From contig NZ_RQYH01000019.1 of NCBI RefSeq assembly GCF_003860215.1, forward strand, positions 1-40,577: a DNA stretch of 40,577 bases, given 5' to 3'. This document shows, piece after piece, positions 16,655-25,888 of the stretch (position 1 is its first letter; every line of letters begins with the position of its first letter). The DNA comes from Desulfovibrio sp. OH1186_COT-070. GTDB taxonomy: Bacteria > Desulfobacterota > Desulfovibrionia > Desulfovibrionales > Desulfovibrionaceae. The notes below the pieces were generated by a model. The model searched no databases. It was not told the DNA's origin and worked only from the letters and a program-made list of their open reading frames with translations. Made by a program: the position numbers and the translations under genes.

Positions 16655-17383
16655 ATGCCCGCATTTTCTCCCTCGCCGTGGGGTGAGGGTCTGCGCCGCG
16701 CCGTTCCCATTGTGCTGGGCTATCTGCCCGTGGGTTTTGCCTTCGGCGTACTGGCTGTCAAAAACAACATTCCTCCCGGACTGACCGTGGCCATGTCCGT
16801 GCTCATGTTCTCCGGATCAGGGCAGTTTGTTTTTGCCGCCATGTGGGGTGCGGGCGCGGGCATTCTGTCCATCATTGCCGCTGTCGGCATTGTCAACCTG
16901 CGCTATCTGCTCCAGTCCGCCGCCCAGTCCCCCTGGATGGCCGGTCTGCCGCGCGCGCAACGCTTTCTGCTGGGCCTGGGCCTCACCGACGAAACGTTCG
17001 CCGTGCACGTTACGGCCTTCCAGCAGGGCTGGCGGCGCAGCCTGACCACCCTTTTTGTCTGCAACCACACAGCCCAGCTGGGCTGGGTCGGAGGCAGCGC
17101 CATCGGAGCCTTCTGCGGCGAACTGGTCAGCGACGTGAAGCCCCTGGGCCTGGACTATGCCCTCACCGCCATGTTTCTGGCCCTGCTGGCCCCCCAGTGT
17201 ACGAGCCGCCTGCACGTGATTGTGGCCCTGTTCACCGCCACCCTGGCGGTTGCCCTGCGCGGACTCGGCATGAGCCAGTGGAACATCGCCCTGGCCACTG
17301 TGCTGGGCGCCAGCCTGGGCACATGGCTTCTTTTGCGCGGCGGCAAAAAGAATCCCGCTCCGGGCGGGGAGGCCCGGCCATGA
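16655..17383 (+). CDS. azlC: AzlC-family branched-chain amino acid exporter, large subunit
   Basis: A 242-aa polytopic protein beginning RRAVPIVLGYLPVGFAFGVLA and continuing MFSGSGQFVFAAMW, the hallmark N-terminal segments of AzlC/YgaZ. Together with AzlD it exports branched-chain amino acids or methionine. Hydrophobic segments lie at about 15-35, 45-65, 70-90, 130-150, 165-185 and 190-225. ATG 16655 lacks a strong Shine-Dalgarno, so translation may depend on the upstream small gene. The stop overlaps the azlD start as ATGA. Confidence 0.85.
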   Translation: MPAFSPSPWGEGLRRAVPIVLGYLPVGFAFGVLAVKNNIPPGLTVAMSVLMFSGSGQFVFAAMWGAGAGILSIIAAVGIVNLRYLLQSAAQSPWMAGLPRAQRFLLGLGLTDETFAVHVTAFQQGWRRSLTTLFVCNHTAQLGWVGGSAIGAFCGELVSDVKPLGLDYALTAMFLALLAPQCTSRLHVIVALFTATLAVALRGLGMSQWNIALATVLGASLGTWLLLRGGKKNPAPGGEARP

Positions 17384-17727
17384 CCGCGCCCGCCTCCGTC
17401 CTTGACCCCGCGCTGCTTCTCTGCCTTCTGGGCTGCGTTCTGGTCACCCAGTTGCCCAAGGTTCTGCCCATGACCCTCCTCAGGGGCGACAGCCTGCCGC
17501 CCGTTCTGCGCCACTGGCTGTCCTTTGTGCCGGTGGCCGTCATGGCTGCTCTGGTGGGGCCGGACATTTTCTTTTACGGGGGCAGCTTCAATGCCGGGCC
17601 GTCCAACCTGTTTCTTGTGGTCGCCGTGCCTTCTCTGGCTCTGGCCTTCTGGAAACGGAACTATTTTCTGACCATTGCCTTCGGCCTCGGACTTGTGGTT
17701 CTGGCCCGCCAGACAGGACTGTACTGA
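17380..17727 (+). CDS. azlD: AzlD-family branched-chain amino acid exporter, small subunit
   Basis: A 115-aa membrane protein with four hydrophobic segments, including LLLCLLGCVLVTQLPKVLPM and LRHWLSFVPVAVMAALVGPD, characteristic of AzlD/YgaH. It is the obligate partner of AzlC. The ATG overlaps the azlC stop by four bases, and its own TGA overlaps the ATG of the next gene by one base, so all three are probably translationally coupled. Confidence 0.85.
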   Translation: MTAPASVLDPALLLCLLGCVLVTQLPKVLPMTLLRGDSLPPVLRHWLSFVPVAVMAALVGPDIFFYGGSFNAGPSNLFLVVAVPSLALAFWKRNYFLTIAFGLGLVVLARQTGLY

Positions 17728-18056
17728 TGCCGGACACCACTTGCCCCCCCGCGCTTCGCCGCCGCTTCCGGACGCCGCCCCTGCCCCCGCCTGCCCCCCA
17801 AAGCGCCTGCCTGCTGGTGCGGCTGGCCCCGGCAGACACGGGATTTTTCCGCTTTCTGTTTGAAGCCTATGAAAATCTGGGCTATTTCACGGTCCTTGAG
17901 CCGCGCACAGCCCTGCTCAAGGTCATTTTTTCTCCCCAGCACGAAGCCGAAACACGCGCCGCTCTGTCCGAAATGGGGCAGAGCCTCTCTTTTTGCGTGG
18001 AAGAATGGCCCTTTCCCCGGCAGGCATGCGGACAGGCTCGCGGAAAAAGGCTTTGA
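17727..18056 (+). CDS. DUF4911 domain-containing protein
   Basis: A 109-aa protein of unknown function, recognised as DUF4911 from its central region (LVRLAPADTGFFRFLFEAYENLGYFTVLEPRTALLKVIFSP), here given in full only as residues about 30-71. The family is short and found largely in Desulfovibrio-like bacteria; the fold may be ACT- or ferredoxin-like, which I infer from the alternating beta/alpha pattern. The start ATG overlaps the azlD stop. It precedes the pyrH promoter region, whose -35 overlaps its stop codon. Confidence 0.65.
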   Translation: MPDTTCPPALRRRFRTPPLPPPAPQSACLLVRLAPADTGFFRFLFEAYENLGYFTVLEPRTALLKVIFSPQHEAETRAALSEMGQSLSFCVEEWPFPRQACGQARGKRL

Positions 18057-18080
18057 GCCGGGCGCATTTTCTGCTATGAC
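18053..18080 (+). promoter_or_regulatory. Candidate promoter of the pyrH-frr-uppS operon
   Basis: TTGAGC (18053-18058) and TATGAC (18075-18080), separated by 16 bp, lie about 105 bp before pyrH. The -35 overlaps the stop codon of the DUF4911 gene. Consensus match only. Confidence 0.4.
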
Positions 18081-18184
18081 CATGACGCTTGCGGGGCGGA
18101 CGGCCAAGGCCGGTCCCTGCCGCAGCCCGATCCAATGTGTTTCTGGCGTCTTGCCGACCAACTTTTCGCGCCACAGGCGGCCCC

Positions 18185-18898
18185 ATGTCAGACATCAAAT
18201 ACCGTCGTGTGCTGCTCAAACTGAGCGGCGAAGCTCTCGCCGGGAGCAACAAGACCGGCATCGACCCCGAAACCGTGGCCACCATCTGCACCGAAATCGG
18301 CTCCGTCCTGCAGATGGGCGTGCAGATGGCCCTGGTCATTGGCGGCGGCAATATTTTTCGCGGTCTTTCCGGCTCGGCCAAAGGCATGGAACGTTCCTCG
18401 GCGGACTATATGGGCATGCTGGCCACTGTTCTCAATGCGCTGGCCGTACAGGACATGCTGGAAAAACAGGGCTACCCCACGCGCGTGCTTTCGGCCATCA
18501 CCATGCAGGAAGTCTGCGAGCCTTTTGTCCGCCGCCGCGCCCTGCGCCATATGGAAAAGGGGCGTGTGGTCATTTGCGCCGCCGGAACGGGCAATCCCTA
18601 TTTCACCACAGACACCACGGCCGCCCTGCGTGGCATGGAACTGAAGTGCGAAGCCATTATCAAGGCCACCAAGGTGGACGGCATCTACGACAAGGATCCG
18701 GCCAAGCATCAGGACGCGCAAAAATTCGACAGCATCAGCTATGACGAGACTCTGGCCCGCCACCTGGGCGTCATGGACGCCACGGCCTTTGCCCTGGTGC
18801 GCGACAACAACGTGCCCATCATTGTCTGCCGCATGCTCGGCGGCGACATTCGCCGCGTCATCCAGGGCGAACCTGTGGGAACCATCGTTCACGGCTGA
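18185..18898 (+). CDS. pyrH: UMP kinase
   Basis: Phosphorylates UMP to UDP in pyrimidine nucleotide synthesis; hexameric and regulated by UTP and GTP in bacteria. At 237 aa it has the amino-acid-kinase fold signatures: [13 protein letters not shown] at the N-terminus, [10 protein letters not shown] for phosphate binding, [20 protein letters not shown] for UMP binding and [12 protein letters not shown] towards the C-terminus. Start at ATG 18185 ([15 protein letters not shown]); the ribosome-binding site is weak. It heads the conserved order pyrH-frr-uppS-cdsA-dxr-rseP seen across many bacteria; frr follows 20 bp later. Confidence 0.97.
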   Translation: MSDIKYRRVLLKLSGEALAGSNKTGIDPETVATICTEIGSVLQMGVQMALVIGGGNIFRGLSGSAKGMERSSADYMGMLATVLNALAVQDMLEKQGYPTRVLSAITMQEVCEPFVRRRALRHMEKGRVVICAAGTGNPYFTTDTTAALRGMELKCEAIIKATKVDGIYDKDPAKHQDAQKFDSISYDETLARHLGVMDATAFALVRDNNVPIIVCRMLGGDIRRVIQGEPVGTIVHG

Positions 18899-18918
18899 CC
18901 CTGCCAAGGAGAAAACAT

Positions 18919-19479
18919 ATGGATACGGAGAGCATTCTTCTGGATGCGGAAGACCGCATGGAAAAAGCCCTTGCCTCCCTGGACCGCGACTTTTCCAAAC
19001 TGCGCACCGGCCGCGCCTCCACTGCCCTTGTGGACGGCATCAAGGCCGACTATTACGGCACCCCCACACCCATCAGCCAGATGGCCTCCGTGTCAGTGCC
19101 CGACAGCCGCACCCTGACCATCCAGCCCTGGGACAAGGGCGGCTTTGCCGCGGTGGAAAAGGCCATTCTCAAGTCCGATCTGGGGCTGACCCCGGTCAAT
19201 GACGGAAAGATCATCCGCATCGTCATGCCCCCCCTGACCGAAGAACGCCGCAAGGAACTGGTCAAGGTGGCCCGCAAGTACACCGAAGACTGCAAGGTGG
19301 CCGTGCGCAACGTGCGCCGCGATGCCAACGACAGCCTGAAAAAGCTGGAAAAAGACAAGGCCATCACCGAGGACGAGCAGAAAAAGGGCACGGACGATGT
19401 GCAAAAACTGACCGACAGATTTGTGGCCGAGACGGACAAGAAATGCACCGCCAAGGAAAAGGAAATCATGGAGCTGTGA
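18919..19479 (+). CDS. frr: Ribosome recycling factor
   Basis: With EF-G, splits the post-termination 70S ribosome. At 186 aa it is the family's normal length. Characteristic segments are [20 protein letters not shown] near the N-terminus (helix of domain I entering domain II), IQPWDKG, and [11 protein letters not shown] followed by a long charged C-terminal helix that completes the three-helix bundle. AAGGAG precedes ATG 18919 at good spacing. Lies between pyrH and uppS in one transcription unit. Confidence 0.97.
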   Translation: MDTESILLDAEDRMEKALASLDRDFSKLRTGRASTALVDGIKADYYGTPTPISQMASVSVPDSRTLTIQPWDKGGFAAVEKAILKSDLGLTPVNDGKIIRIVMPPLTEERRKELVKVARKYTEDCKVAVRNVRRDANDSLKKLEKDKAITEDEQKKGTDDVQKLTDRFVAETDKKCTAKEKEIMEL

Positions 19480-19504
19480 TCGGCTCCGCGTTCAGGCTGT
19501 GCAT

Positions 19505-20239
19505 ATGACCAATCCACCCCGTATCCTGCCCGTGCATCTTGCCGTCATCATGGACGGCAACGGCCGCTGGGCGCAGGCCAGGGGCCTGCCCAGAGAGGCG
19601 GGCCACAGGGCGGGCGCGGAAGCCGTCCGCCGGATCGTGACCAGATGCCGCGTCTTGGGCATACGGCATCTGAGCCTGTACACGTTTTCCAGCGAGAACT
19701 GGAATCGCCCCCCAAAGGAAATCAGCGCCCTGTTCGGCCTGCTGCTGGACTTTCTGGGACAGGAAGTTCCCCGCATGGTGCAGCAGGGTATTGCCCTCAA
19801 GGTGCTGGGCGATGTGGAGGGCCTGCCCCTGCCCCAGCGCACGGCCCTGCGCCGCGCCATGCGGAGCACGGAAGCCGGGCGCGAGATGACCCTCAATCTG
19901 GCGCTCAACTACGGCGGACGCGCCGAACTGGTGCGTGCGGTCCGCTCTTTTCTGGCCGAAGGCGCGCGCCCGGAAGATATTACCGAGCAAAGCCTGGCCG
20001 CCCGCCTCTACACCACGGGGCAGCCGGACCCGGACTTGCTTGTCCGCACCAGCGGCGAACTGCGCCTGAGCAATTTTTTGCTCTACCAGTGCGCATACAG
20101 CGAACTGCATTTCTCGCCCGTGCTCTGGCCCGACTTTGACGAGGCACAGTTGCAACTGGCCCTGGACGACTATGCCACGCGGTCCCGCCGCTTCGGCAAA
20201 ACACAGGAGCAAACGGATGCCCATCACCCCCGCCCGTAA
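19505..20239 (+). CDS. uppS: Undecaprenyl diphosphate synthase (cis-prenyltransferase)
   Basis: Condenses isopentenyl diphosphate onto farnesyl diphosphate to make the C55 carrier lipid precursor for peptidoglycan and O-antigen. At 244 aa it shows HLAVIMDGNGRWAQARG with catalytic D17, then SLYTFSSENWNRP, ALNYGG, and DLLVRTSGELRLSNFLLYQ, the conserved regions of the family. Start at ATG 19505, the methionine nearest the conserved core, 25 bp after frr; the ribosome-binding site is poor. Its last 23 bases overlap the start of cdsA. Confidence 0.96.
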   Translation: MTNPPRILPVHLAVIMDGNGRWAQARGLPREAGHRAGAEAVRRIVTRCRVLGIRHLSLYTFSSENWNRPPKEISALFGLLLDFLGQEVPRMVQQGIALKVLGDVEGLPLPQRTALRRAMRSTEAGREMTLNLALNYGGRAELVRAVRSFLAEGARPEDITEQSLAARLYTTGQPDPDLLVRTSGELRLSNFLLYQCAYSELHFSPVLWPDFDEAQLQLALDDYATRSRRFGKTQEQTDAHHPRP

Positions 20240-21035
20240 CGTCATTGACCTGCGCCGCATTGCCACGGGTCTGGCCCTGGCAGCCCTGCTGCTGCTGGTG
20301 CTCTGGATCAGGGGGCTGCCGCTGCTGGTGATGATCCTGCTGGTTTCCGCTCTGGGCCTGTGGGAGTTCTATTCTCTGTTCTGGGGGCCACGAGGCCGTA
20401 TTCCCAGCCGCATCTGCGCCATCCTTCTTGGCTGGGGCATGCTCTACCTCACCTGGATCCACCGCCCGCAGGACGCCCTGGTCTGCCTCGGCGCGGGCTT
20501 TGTGCTGGCGTCCATGAGTTTTCTTTTTCGCTGGGACGTGATTGAAGACGACAATGCCTTTGCCGCCAGCGGGATATTCATGGCGGGGCTGGCCTATATT
20601 CCCCTGCTGCTGCTGCCCGCCACCTACCTTTCCACCACAAAGCTCATCTTTGTCATTGCCGCCGTGGCCATTTCGGACACTGCCGCCTATTTTGTGGGAA
20701 CCCGCTTCGGGCACCACAAGCTCTGGCCGCGCGTCAGCCCCAACAAAAGCTCCGAGGGCGCGGTGGGCAGCCTGGTGGCCTGTGTGCTTTTCTGCGCCGT
20801 CTACGGCGAAATCTACGGCAAGACGGGCTGGTTCTCTTTTGCCCTGCTGGGCATAGCCGTCAATGCTTTCGCCCAGGTGGGCGATCTGTTTGAATCAGCC
20901 CTCAAGCGCTCGGTCAATATCAAGGATTCCGGAAATTTGCTGCCGGGGCACGGCGGTATTCTGGACAGAGCCGACAGCCTGCTGTTCGCCATGCCCATGG
21001 TGGCTGTTGTGGATCAATGGTTTTTCTTCTTTTGA
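20217..21035 (+). CDS. cdsA: Phosphatidate cytidylyltransferase
   Basis: Makes CDP-diacylglycerol from phosphatidate and CTP, the branch point of phospholipid synthesis. At 272 aa it has about eight hydrophobic segments. The C-terminal signature is complete: SVNIKDSGNLLPGHGGILDR followed by ADSLLF near the end, with DTAAYFVGTRFG upstream. ATG 20217 overlaps the end of uppS by 23 bp and follows AGGAGC, implying coupling. The reading frame extends upstream without a sensible start. A small hairpin lies between this gene and dxr. Confidence 0.95.
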   Translation: MPITPARNVIDLRRIATGLALAALLLLVLWIRGLPLLVMILLVSALGLWEFYSLFWGPRGRIPSRICAILLGWGMLYLTWIHRPQDALVCLGAGFVLASMSFLFRWDVIEDDNAFAASGIFMAGLAYIPLLLLPATYLSTTKLIFVIAAVAISDTAAYFVGTRFGHHKLWPRVSPNKSSEGAVGSLVACVLFCAVYGEIYGKTGWFSFALLGIAVNAFAQVGDLFESALKRSVNIKDSGNLLPGHGGILDRADSLLFAMPMVAVVDQWFFFF

Positions 21036-21078
21036 GCGCGCCCTCCGGGCAAAGAGCCTGACGACGCTTTTCGGGCAA

Positions 21079-21100
21079 AAAATCCGCTTTTGCGGATTTT
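21079..21100 (+). terminator. Short hairpin with T-run between cdsA and dxr
   Basis: AAAATCCGC (21079-21087) pairs perfectly with GCGGATTTT (21092-21100) around TTTT. The stem ends in T residues, as in a weak intrinsic terminator. Because the operon appears to continue, partial attenuation between cdsA and dxr is possible. Confidence 0.5.
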
Positions 21101-21145
21101 CCGGCTGGCGGCGCGGGCATTTTCACCACAAGCACAGGACGCGTC

Positions 21146-22489
21146 ATGGCGCAACTCTGGCCGGGTCTGGGCGGCCCTTCCGTACACTACATTTCCGGCG
21201 CTCCGTCCAGGGACTGGTGCGAAACCTGGCCCCGCAGCCTTGTTCTGCTGGGCTCCACCGGCTCCATCGGACGCAGTGCCCTGGCCGTGGCCGCCGACCA
21301 TCCCGAGTCTTTCCGCATGGTGGGTTTTGCCTGCGCCCGCAATGTGGAAAGGCTGGCCCGGCAGGCCGCACAGTGGCGCCCTCCCTGGCTTGCCGTGCTT
21401 GACGACAGTGCGGCCCGCAAGCTCGCCGCCCTGCTGCCCGCCGGATACAAGCCCAAAATCCTGACCGGGAGCGAGGGCTATGCCACGCTGGCCTCCCTGC
21501 CGGAGGCCTCCACCGTATTGTCCGCCCAGGTCGGCGCAGCCGGTTTGTCCGGCACGTTGGCCGCGGCACTGGCCGGCAAGGTCATCTGCCTGGCCAACAA
21601 GGAATCTCTGGTACTGGCGGGCGATCTGATACGCAGCGTCTGCGCCCGCACCGGCGCAGCCATTCTGCCCGTGGACTCGGAGCACAATGCCGTTTTCCAG
21701 TGCCTTGCCGGACGCGGGCAGGAAGTGCGCAGCATCATCCTGACGGCCTCCGGCGGCCCCTTTCTCGGCTGGTCGGGCCAGGACCTGCGGACGGTGCGTC
21801 CCCAGCAGGCCCTCAGGCATCCCAACTGGAACATGGGCGCCAAGATCAGCATTGATTCGGCCACCCTCATGAACAAGGGACTGGAGGTCATCGAGGCTTT
21901 CCACCTCTACGGCCTTGCGCCCGAACGCATCCGTGTGCTGATCCACCCGCAGTCCGTGATCCACTCGCTGGTAGAGTTTTCCGACGGCGGGCAACTGGCC
22001 CAACTGGGAACGCCCGACATGCGGCTGCCCATTGCCGCCTGCCTGCTCTGGCCCCGTTGCGCCCCGGTCAGCGTGCCGCCACTGGATCTCACCGCCGCGC
22101 CTCTGACCTTTTCCCTGCCGGATGCGGAAACCTTCGCCTGCCTCGGTCTGGCCAAGCGCGCCCTGCTCCAGCGGCACGGGCTGTGCGTTGTGCTCAATGC
22201 GGCCAACGAGGCTGCGGTGGAGCTTTTTCTTTCCGGCTGCTGCTCCTTCACGGACATCCCCCAATTCATCGAAACCGCCATGAACGCGCACCGGGCGGCC
22301 CATCCGGACCAACAGCCTTTTGCCCTGTCCGGCGAGATTGCTCCCTCCGGAGACACCAGCCACCCGCCACCTTCCTTGCCCTCTCTGGAGGCAGAGGCCG
22401 CTTCCGTTGCCCAACGCATCCAACATCTTGACAGCCTGAGCCGCGAACGCGTTTTTGCGCTCGCAGGCCAAGGAGGTTCCTCGTGCTGA
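21146..22489 (+). CDS. dxr: 1-deoxy-D-xylulose 5-phosphate reductoisomerase
   Basis: Second enzyme of the MEP isoprenoid pathway: converts DXP to MEP with NADPH and Mn/Mg. Motifs: nucleotide-binding GSTGSIG (36-42), CLANKESLVLAG, VDSEHNAVFQCL with metal ligands, LTASGGPF, and HPNWNMGAKISIDSATLMNK. At 447 aa it is longer than the usual ~400 because of a 30-residue N-terminal extension and a Pro/Ser-rich insert near the C-terminus (SGDTSHPPPSLPSLEAE). ATG 21146 has AGGA upstream; a later start would still keep the fold. It supplies isoprenoid precursors used by neighbouring uppS. The 3' end overlaps rseP by 7 bp. Confidence 0.96.
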   Translation: MAQLWPGLGGPSVHYISGAPSRDWCETWPRSLVLLGSTGSIGRSALAVAADHPESFRMVGFACARNVERLARQAAQWRPPWLAVLDDSAARKLAALLPAGYKPKILTGSEGYATLASLPEASTVLSAQVGAAGLSGTLAAALAGKVICLANKESLVLAGDLIRSVCARTGAAILPVDSEHNAVFQCLAGRGQEVRSIILTASGGPFLGWSGQDLRTVRPQQALRHPNWNMGAKISIDSATLMNKGLEVIEAFHLYGLAPERIRVLIHPQSVIHSLVEFSDGGQLAQLGTPDMRLPIAACLLWPRCAPVSVPPLDLTAAPLTFSLPDAETFACLGLAKRALLQRHGLCVVLNAANEAAVELFLSGCCSFTDIPQFIETAMNAHRAAHPDQQPFALSGEIAPSGDTSHPPPSLPSLEAEAASVAQRIQHLDSLSRERVFALAGQGGSSC

Positions 22490-23583
22490 CCACAGTCCTT
22501 GCCGTAACCCTTGTTCTGGGCGGCCTCATCTTTTTTCATGAACTGGGGCATTTTGTGGCCGCCCGCAGCCTGGGCATGGGTGTGGTCACCTTTTCCCTAG
22601 GCTTCGGCCCGAAAATCCTCACCACCCGAAAAGGAAAAACAGAATACGCCCTCTCCCTGATTCCCCTGGGGGGCTATGTGGCTCTTGTGGGCGAAAGCGA
22701 ACCCGAAGCCATTCCCGACGGTTTCACCAGGGAGGAAAGCTTTGCCCTGCGCCCGGCCTGGCAGCGTCTGCTGGTCGCCTCCGCCGGTCCGGCGGCCAAT
22801 ATTCTTCTGGCCTGGCTGCTCTGCTGGGTGCTGGCACTGGGCTGGGGCACCCCCGTGCTCCTGCCGCAGGTGGGTGGCGTCACGCCCGGCAGCCCGGCGG
22901 AAAAAGCCGGCATTCTGGCCGGAGATACCGTCCTGAGCGTTGACGGGCAAAGCGTGGCAAACTGGCAGGCCATGTCCGATGCCATTGCCAGAGGAGAGGG
23001 CAAACGCTTGGCCCTTGTCTTGTCCCGTCCGGCCAAAGACGCCGGAGAAGGCGCACCCCCTGTGATTCTGAATCTGGAACTGACGCCGGAACGCGCCACG
23101 CGCAAAACCATTTTCGGTGAGGAAGAAACCGCCTGGCTCATAGGTGTGCGCAACAGCGGTGCCACGCGCATGGAAGAACACGGTTTTCTCGATGCCGCCT
23201 CAGCTGCCCTGACCCATACCGGGGACATGCTTTCCCTGACCTGGCAAAGCTTTGTCAAACTGGCCGAACGGGTTGTGCCTCTGGATCAGGTGGGCGGGCC
23301 CATCATGATCATGCAGATGGTGGGCAAACAGGCACAGGAGGGCGTGTCCGGCGTGCTGGCCCTTGCCGCACTCATCAGCATCAATCTGGGCATCCTGAAC
23401 CTGCTGCCCATTCCCGTGCTGGACGGCGGCCAGATCGTTTTCTGCCTCTGGGAAATGCTTTTCCGCCGTCCCCTCAACCTGCGGGTGCAGGAGTACGCCA
23501 TGCGCGTGGGACTGGTTCTGCTGGCGGCGCTCATGCTGCTGGCCACCTGGAACGACATCGTGCGTATTTTCCGGACGGAATGA
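22483..23583 (+). CDS. rseP: RseP-type site-2 intramembrane zinc protease
   Basis: Cleaves transmembrane segments such as those of anti-sigma factors and signal-peptide remnants. The zinc motif HELGH is H19-E20...H23 in the first membrane helix. A single PDZ domain spans about 120-200 (LPQVGGVTPGSPAEKAGILAG). The second catalytic motif NLLPIPVLDGGQ lies in a late helix. At 366 aa with one visible PDZ it is shorter than the two-PDZ E. coli protein, as in many non-enteric bacteria. GTG start 22483 with AAGGAGG in front. No rseA/rpoE pair is in the window. Confidence 0.93.
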   Translation: MLTTVLAVTLVLGGLIFFHELGHFVAARSLGMGVVTFSLGFGPKILTTRKGKTEYALSLIPLGGYVALVGESEPEAIPDGFTREESFALRPAWQRLLVASAGPAANILLAWLLCWVLALGWGTPVLLPQVGGVTPGSPAEKAGILAGDTVLSVDGQSVANWQAMSDAIARGEGKRLALVLSRPAKDAGEGAPPVILNLELTPERATRKTIFGEEETAWLIGVRNSGATRMEEHGFLDAASAALTHTGDMLSLTWQSFVKLAERVVPLDQVGGPIMIMQMVGKQAQEGVSGVLALAALISINLGILNLLPIPVLDGGQIVFCLWEMLFRRPLNLRVQEYAMRVGLVLLAALMLLATWNDIVRIFRTE

Positions 23584-23617
23584 CCGCAAAAACAGACAAC
23601 GCAGCAACAGAGAAGCC

Positions 23618-24484
23618 ATGACCTGCGCAAGCACCGGAACAGAACTTGTTCTCAACGCCACCGAGGGCGTTTTGCAGATCATTGTCAGCGATGGCGATGA
23701 AACACTCTGCGCCCAGTCCTGGCATACGGCCGACCGCGCCACGGAAATCCTGGCTCCGGCTCTGGCCCAGATATGCGGCGCGCTGAAGCTCTCTCTCCCG
23801 GCTTTTCGCCGCATTGCCTGCGTCAACGGGCCGGGTTCCTTTACGGGCATTCGCCTGACGCTGGCCACCGCAGCAGCCCTGCGGCGCACCGGGCAGGCCA
23901 AGACAGCGGGCCTTGACCTGATGCAGGCTCTGGCCGCCAGCGCCGCACAGCAGCACAACCTGCCCTACGGAAACTTTGTCTGGACGCTGACCCATGCGCG
24001 GCGGCAGTTGGTGCACTGCCGCACCTTTCTCTCCTACGGGCCGCAAATTCCGCCGCAGCCGCTGTGCGACACGGACCTCTGCCCGCCGGAGGAAGCCCTG
24101 CGCCGCATTACCCAAAGCCTGCAAACAGACAGCGCGAAGCAGAAACGCGTATTGGTCTGCGGCAGCGGTCTTGCCCGCAATGCCCATATTTTTCAGTCGC
24201 TTGACGGCATGAATCTCGTTCCTCCGGCTCCCGGAGTCGCCCTGCTGGCCCTGCCGCGTCTGACTGTCCCCGATATTTTGGCCTTGCGCCTGCTGGCCCG
24301 CCATGCGGAATATGAAGACAAGGATGTGGAGCCGCTCTATGTACGCCCCTGTGATGCCGTGGCAAACCTGCCCCGGCTTGCCCCCCGCATGGGCATGGAC
24401 GCCGACCAGGCCCGCGACGCGCTGGCAGACATGCTGAGCCGCACACCGCGCAGTTCACTCCAGCCCCAGGAACCCCCATGCTGA
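23618..24484 (+). CDS. tsaB: tRNA threonylcarbamoyladenosine synthesis protein TsaB
   Basis: Partner of TsaD and TsaE in forming t6A37 on tRNAs that read ANN codons. The family hallmark NGPGSFTGIRLTLATA is at about residues 69-84, within an ASKHA-type N-terminal domain. The second half (LTHARRQLVHCRTF onward) is divergent, as usual for TsaB; the total of 288 aa is somewhat long. The start is ATG 23618 behind AGAGA. It follows rseP by 34 bp and overlaps the transporter gene by 7 bp. The N-terminus keeps little of the usual LAIDTS segment (ELVLNATEG), a divergence worth noting. Confidence 0.85.
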   Translation: MTCASTGTELVLNATEGVLQIIVSDGDETLCAQSWHTADRATEILAPALAQICGALKLSLPAFRRIACVNGPGSFTGIRLTLATAAALRRTGQAKTAGLDLMQALAASAAQQHNLPYGNFVWTLTHARRQLVHCRTFLSYGPQIPPQPLCDTDLCPPEEALRRITQSLQTDSAKQKRVLVCGSGLARNAHIFQSLDGMNLVPPAPGVALLALPRLTVPDILALRLLARHAEYEDKDVEPLYVRPCDAVANLPRLAPRMGMDADQARDALADMLSRTPRSSLQPQEPPC

Positions 24485-25875
24485 AAACCTCCGACTTCAC
24501 CCCAGGCATGCTGGCAACATGGGCCGCATCCCTGGCCCTGCCCCTGGCCGTCCATTTTTTCCTGCCCCGCAGCGAAGTCCTTACCACGCCCATGATCGCC
24601 TTTCTGGCTGTCACGCTCTGGGCCATCATGGCCTGGAGCTTCAACACCCTCAATGAAGTGGCCGTGGGCCTTTTGCTGCCCATTCTTTATGTTCTGGCGT
24701 GCGGGGTGGGGCAGAAAGTGGCCTTCTCGCCCTGGCTGTCCGAAGTGGGCATCATTGTCATTGGCGGCTTCTGTCTCGGCAAGATCATCCAGGCCACGGG
24801 GCTTGGCCAGCGCATCGCCCTGACCTGCGTCAGGCTCACCGGCAGCAGCCTTGCCGGGGCACTGGCGGGCATGACCCTCGGCGCTGCCCTGCTGGCACCG
24901 CTGGTACCGTCCATCATCGGCAAGGGAGCCATTTTCTGCGCTGTGGCCCTCAGCCTGTGCGCCGCTCTGGATTTCAAACCCAAGAGCCGCGAAGCCACGC
25001 TCATTGTGCTGGGCACATGCCTGGCGGTAAGCTCCACCAAACTGGGTTACCTGACCGGAGGCGCCGATCTTGTGATGGGCATGGGTCTGGTGGACAAGGT
25101 CACGGGCGGAAGCACGTCGTGGATGGAGTACGCCAAATTCAACTGCCTGCCGGCCATGCTCTATACGCTCATGTCCATGGGGCTGGCGCTCTGCGTTCTG
25201 CGCACGCCGGGCGGCAGGGCTGATCTGCGTCCCGTGGTGCAGGAAAAATATGTGCAGCTCGGCCCGGTCACTGCCGAACAAAAGCGCGCGCTCCTGCTGC
25301 TCGGCCTTACGGTGCTGCTGCTGGCCACCGACAGGTGGCATCATGTCAGCGCGGGCAGCGTGCTGATGCTCATCACCGCCTGCGCCTTTCTGCCCGGCGT
25401 GGGCCTTCTGGACGGGGAGCGTATTTCCACGGTCAACTTTGCCCCGCTCTTCTTCATCATGGGCAGCATGTCCATCGGCGCGGTGGGCGGAGACCTCAAG
25501 GTCACCAACTGGCTGGCCGATCTGGTACTGCCCCTGTTCGGCAATGCGGGGCCGACCCTGGCCACGTTCTATGCCTACCTCATCGGCGTCATTGCGGACT
25601 TTGTGCTCACGCCTCTGGGGGCGGTGTCCACGCTTTCCGCGCCTGTGGCGGAACTCGGCCTGCGCATGGGCATGGATCCGCACCACCTGTACTTCGCCTT
25701 TCAGTACGGCCTGGACAACATCCTCTTTCCCTACGAATACGCCCTCTATCTGCTCTTCTTCAGCACGGGCTACATCAGATTCCGGGACATGCTGCTGGTC
25801 ATGGCGCTGCGCATGGCGCTGGCCGGGCCTTTTGTTGCCTGGGTGGCCCTGCCCTACTGGCGGCTGGTGGGCTGA
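24478..25875 (+). CDS. DASS/SLC13-family sodium:anion symporter
   Basis: A 465-aa membrane protein with roughly 11-12 helices. It follows the divalent-anion:sodium symporter layout: an early re-entrant segment (VGIIVIGGFCLGKIIQATGL), an internal charged loop at about 245-265, and a second repeat (FAPLFFIMGSMSIGAVGGDLK). The family carries dicarboxylates, citrate, sulfate or tungstate-like anions; the substrate is not deducible, although sulfate or C4-dicarboxylates would suit a sulfate reducer. ATG 24478 has an AGGAA site and overlaps tsaB by 7 bp. A long hairpin terminates it inside the 3' end of ribF. Confidence 0.85.
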   Translation: MLKTSDFTPGMLATWAASLALPLAVHFFLPRSEVLTTPMIAFLAVTLWAIMAWSFNTLNEVAVGLLLPILYVLACGVGQKVAFSPWLSEVGIIVIGGFCLGKIIQATGLGQRIALTCVRLTGSSLAGALAGMTLGAALLAPLVPSIIGKGAIFCAVALSLCAALDFKPKSREATLIVLGTCLAVSSTKLGYLTGGADLVMGMGLVDKVTGGSTSWMEYAKFNCLPAMLYTLMSMGLALCVLRTPGGRADLRPVVQEKYVQLGPVTAEQKRALLLLGLTVLLLATDRWHHVSAGSVLMLITACAFLPGVGLLDGERISTVNFAPLFFIMGSMSIGAVGGDLKVTNWLADLVLPLFGNAGPTLATFYAYLIGVIADFVLTPLGAVSTLSAPVAELGLRMGMDPHHLYFAFQYGLDNILFPYEYALYLLFFSTGYIRFRDMLLVMALRMALAGPFVAWVALPYWRLVG

Positions 25876-25888
25876 AAGGGAAGTTCCG

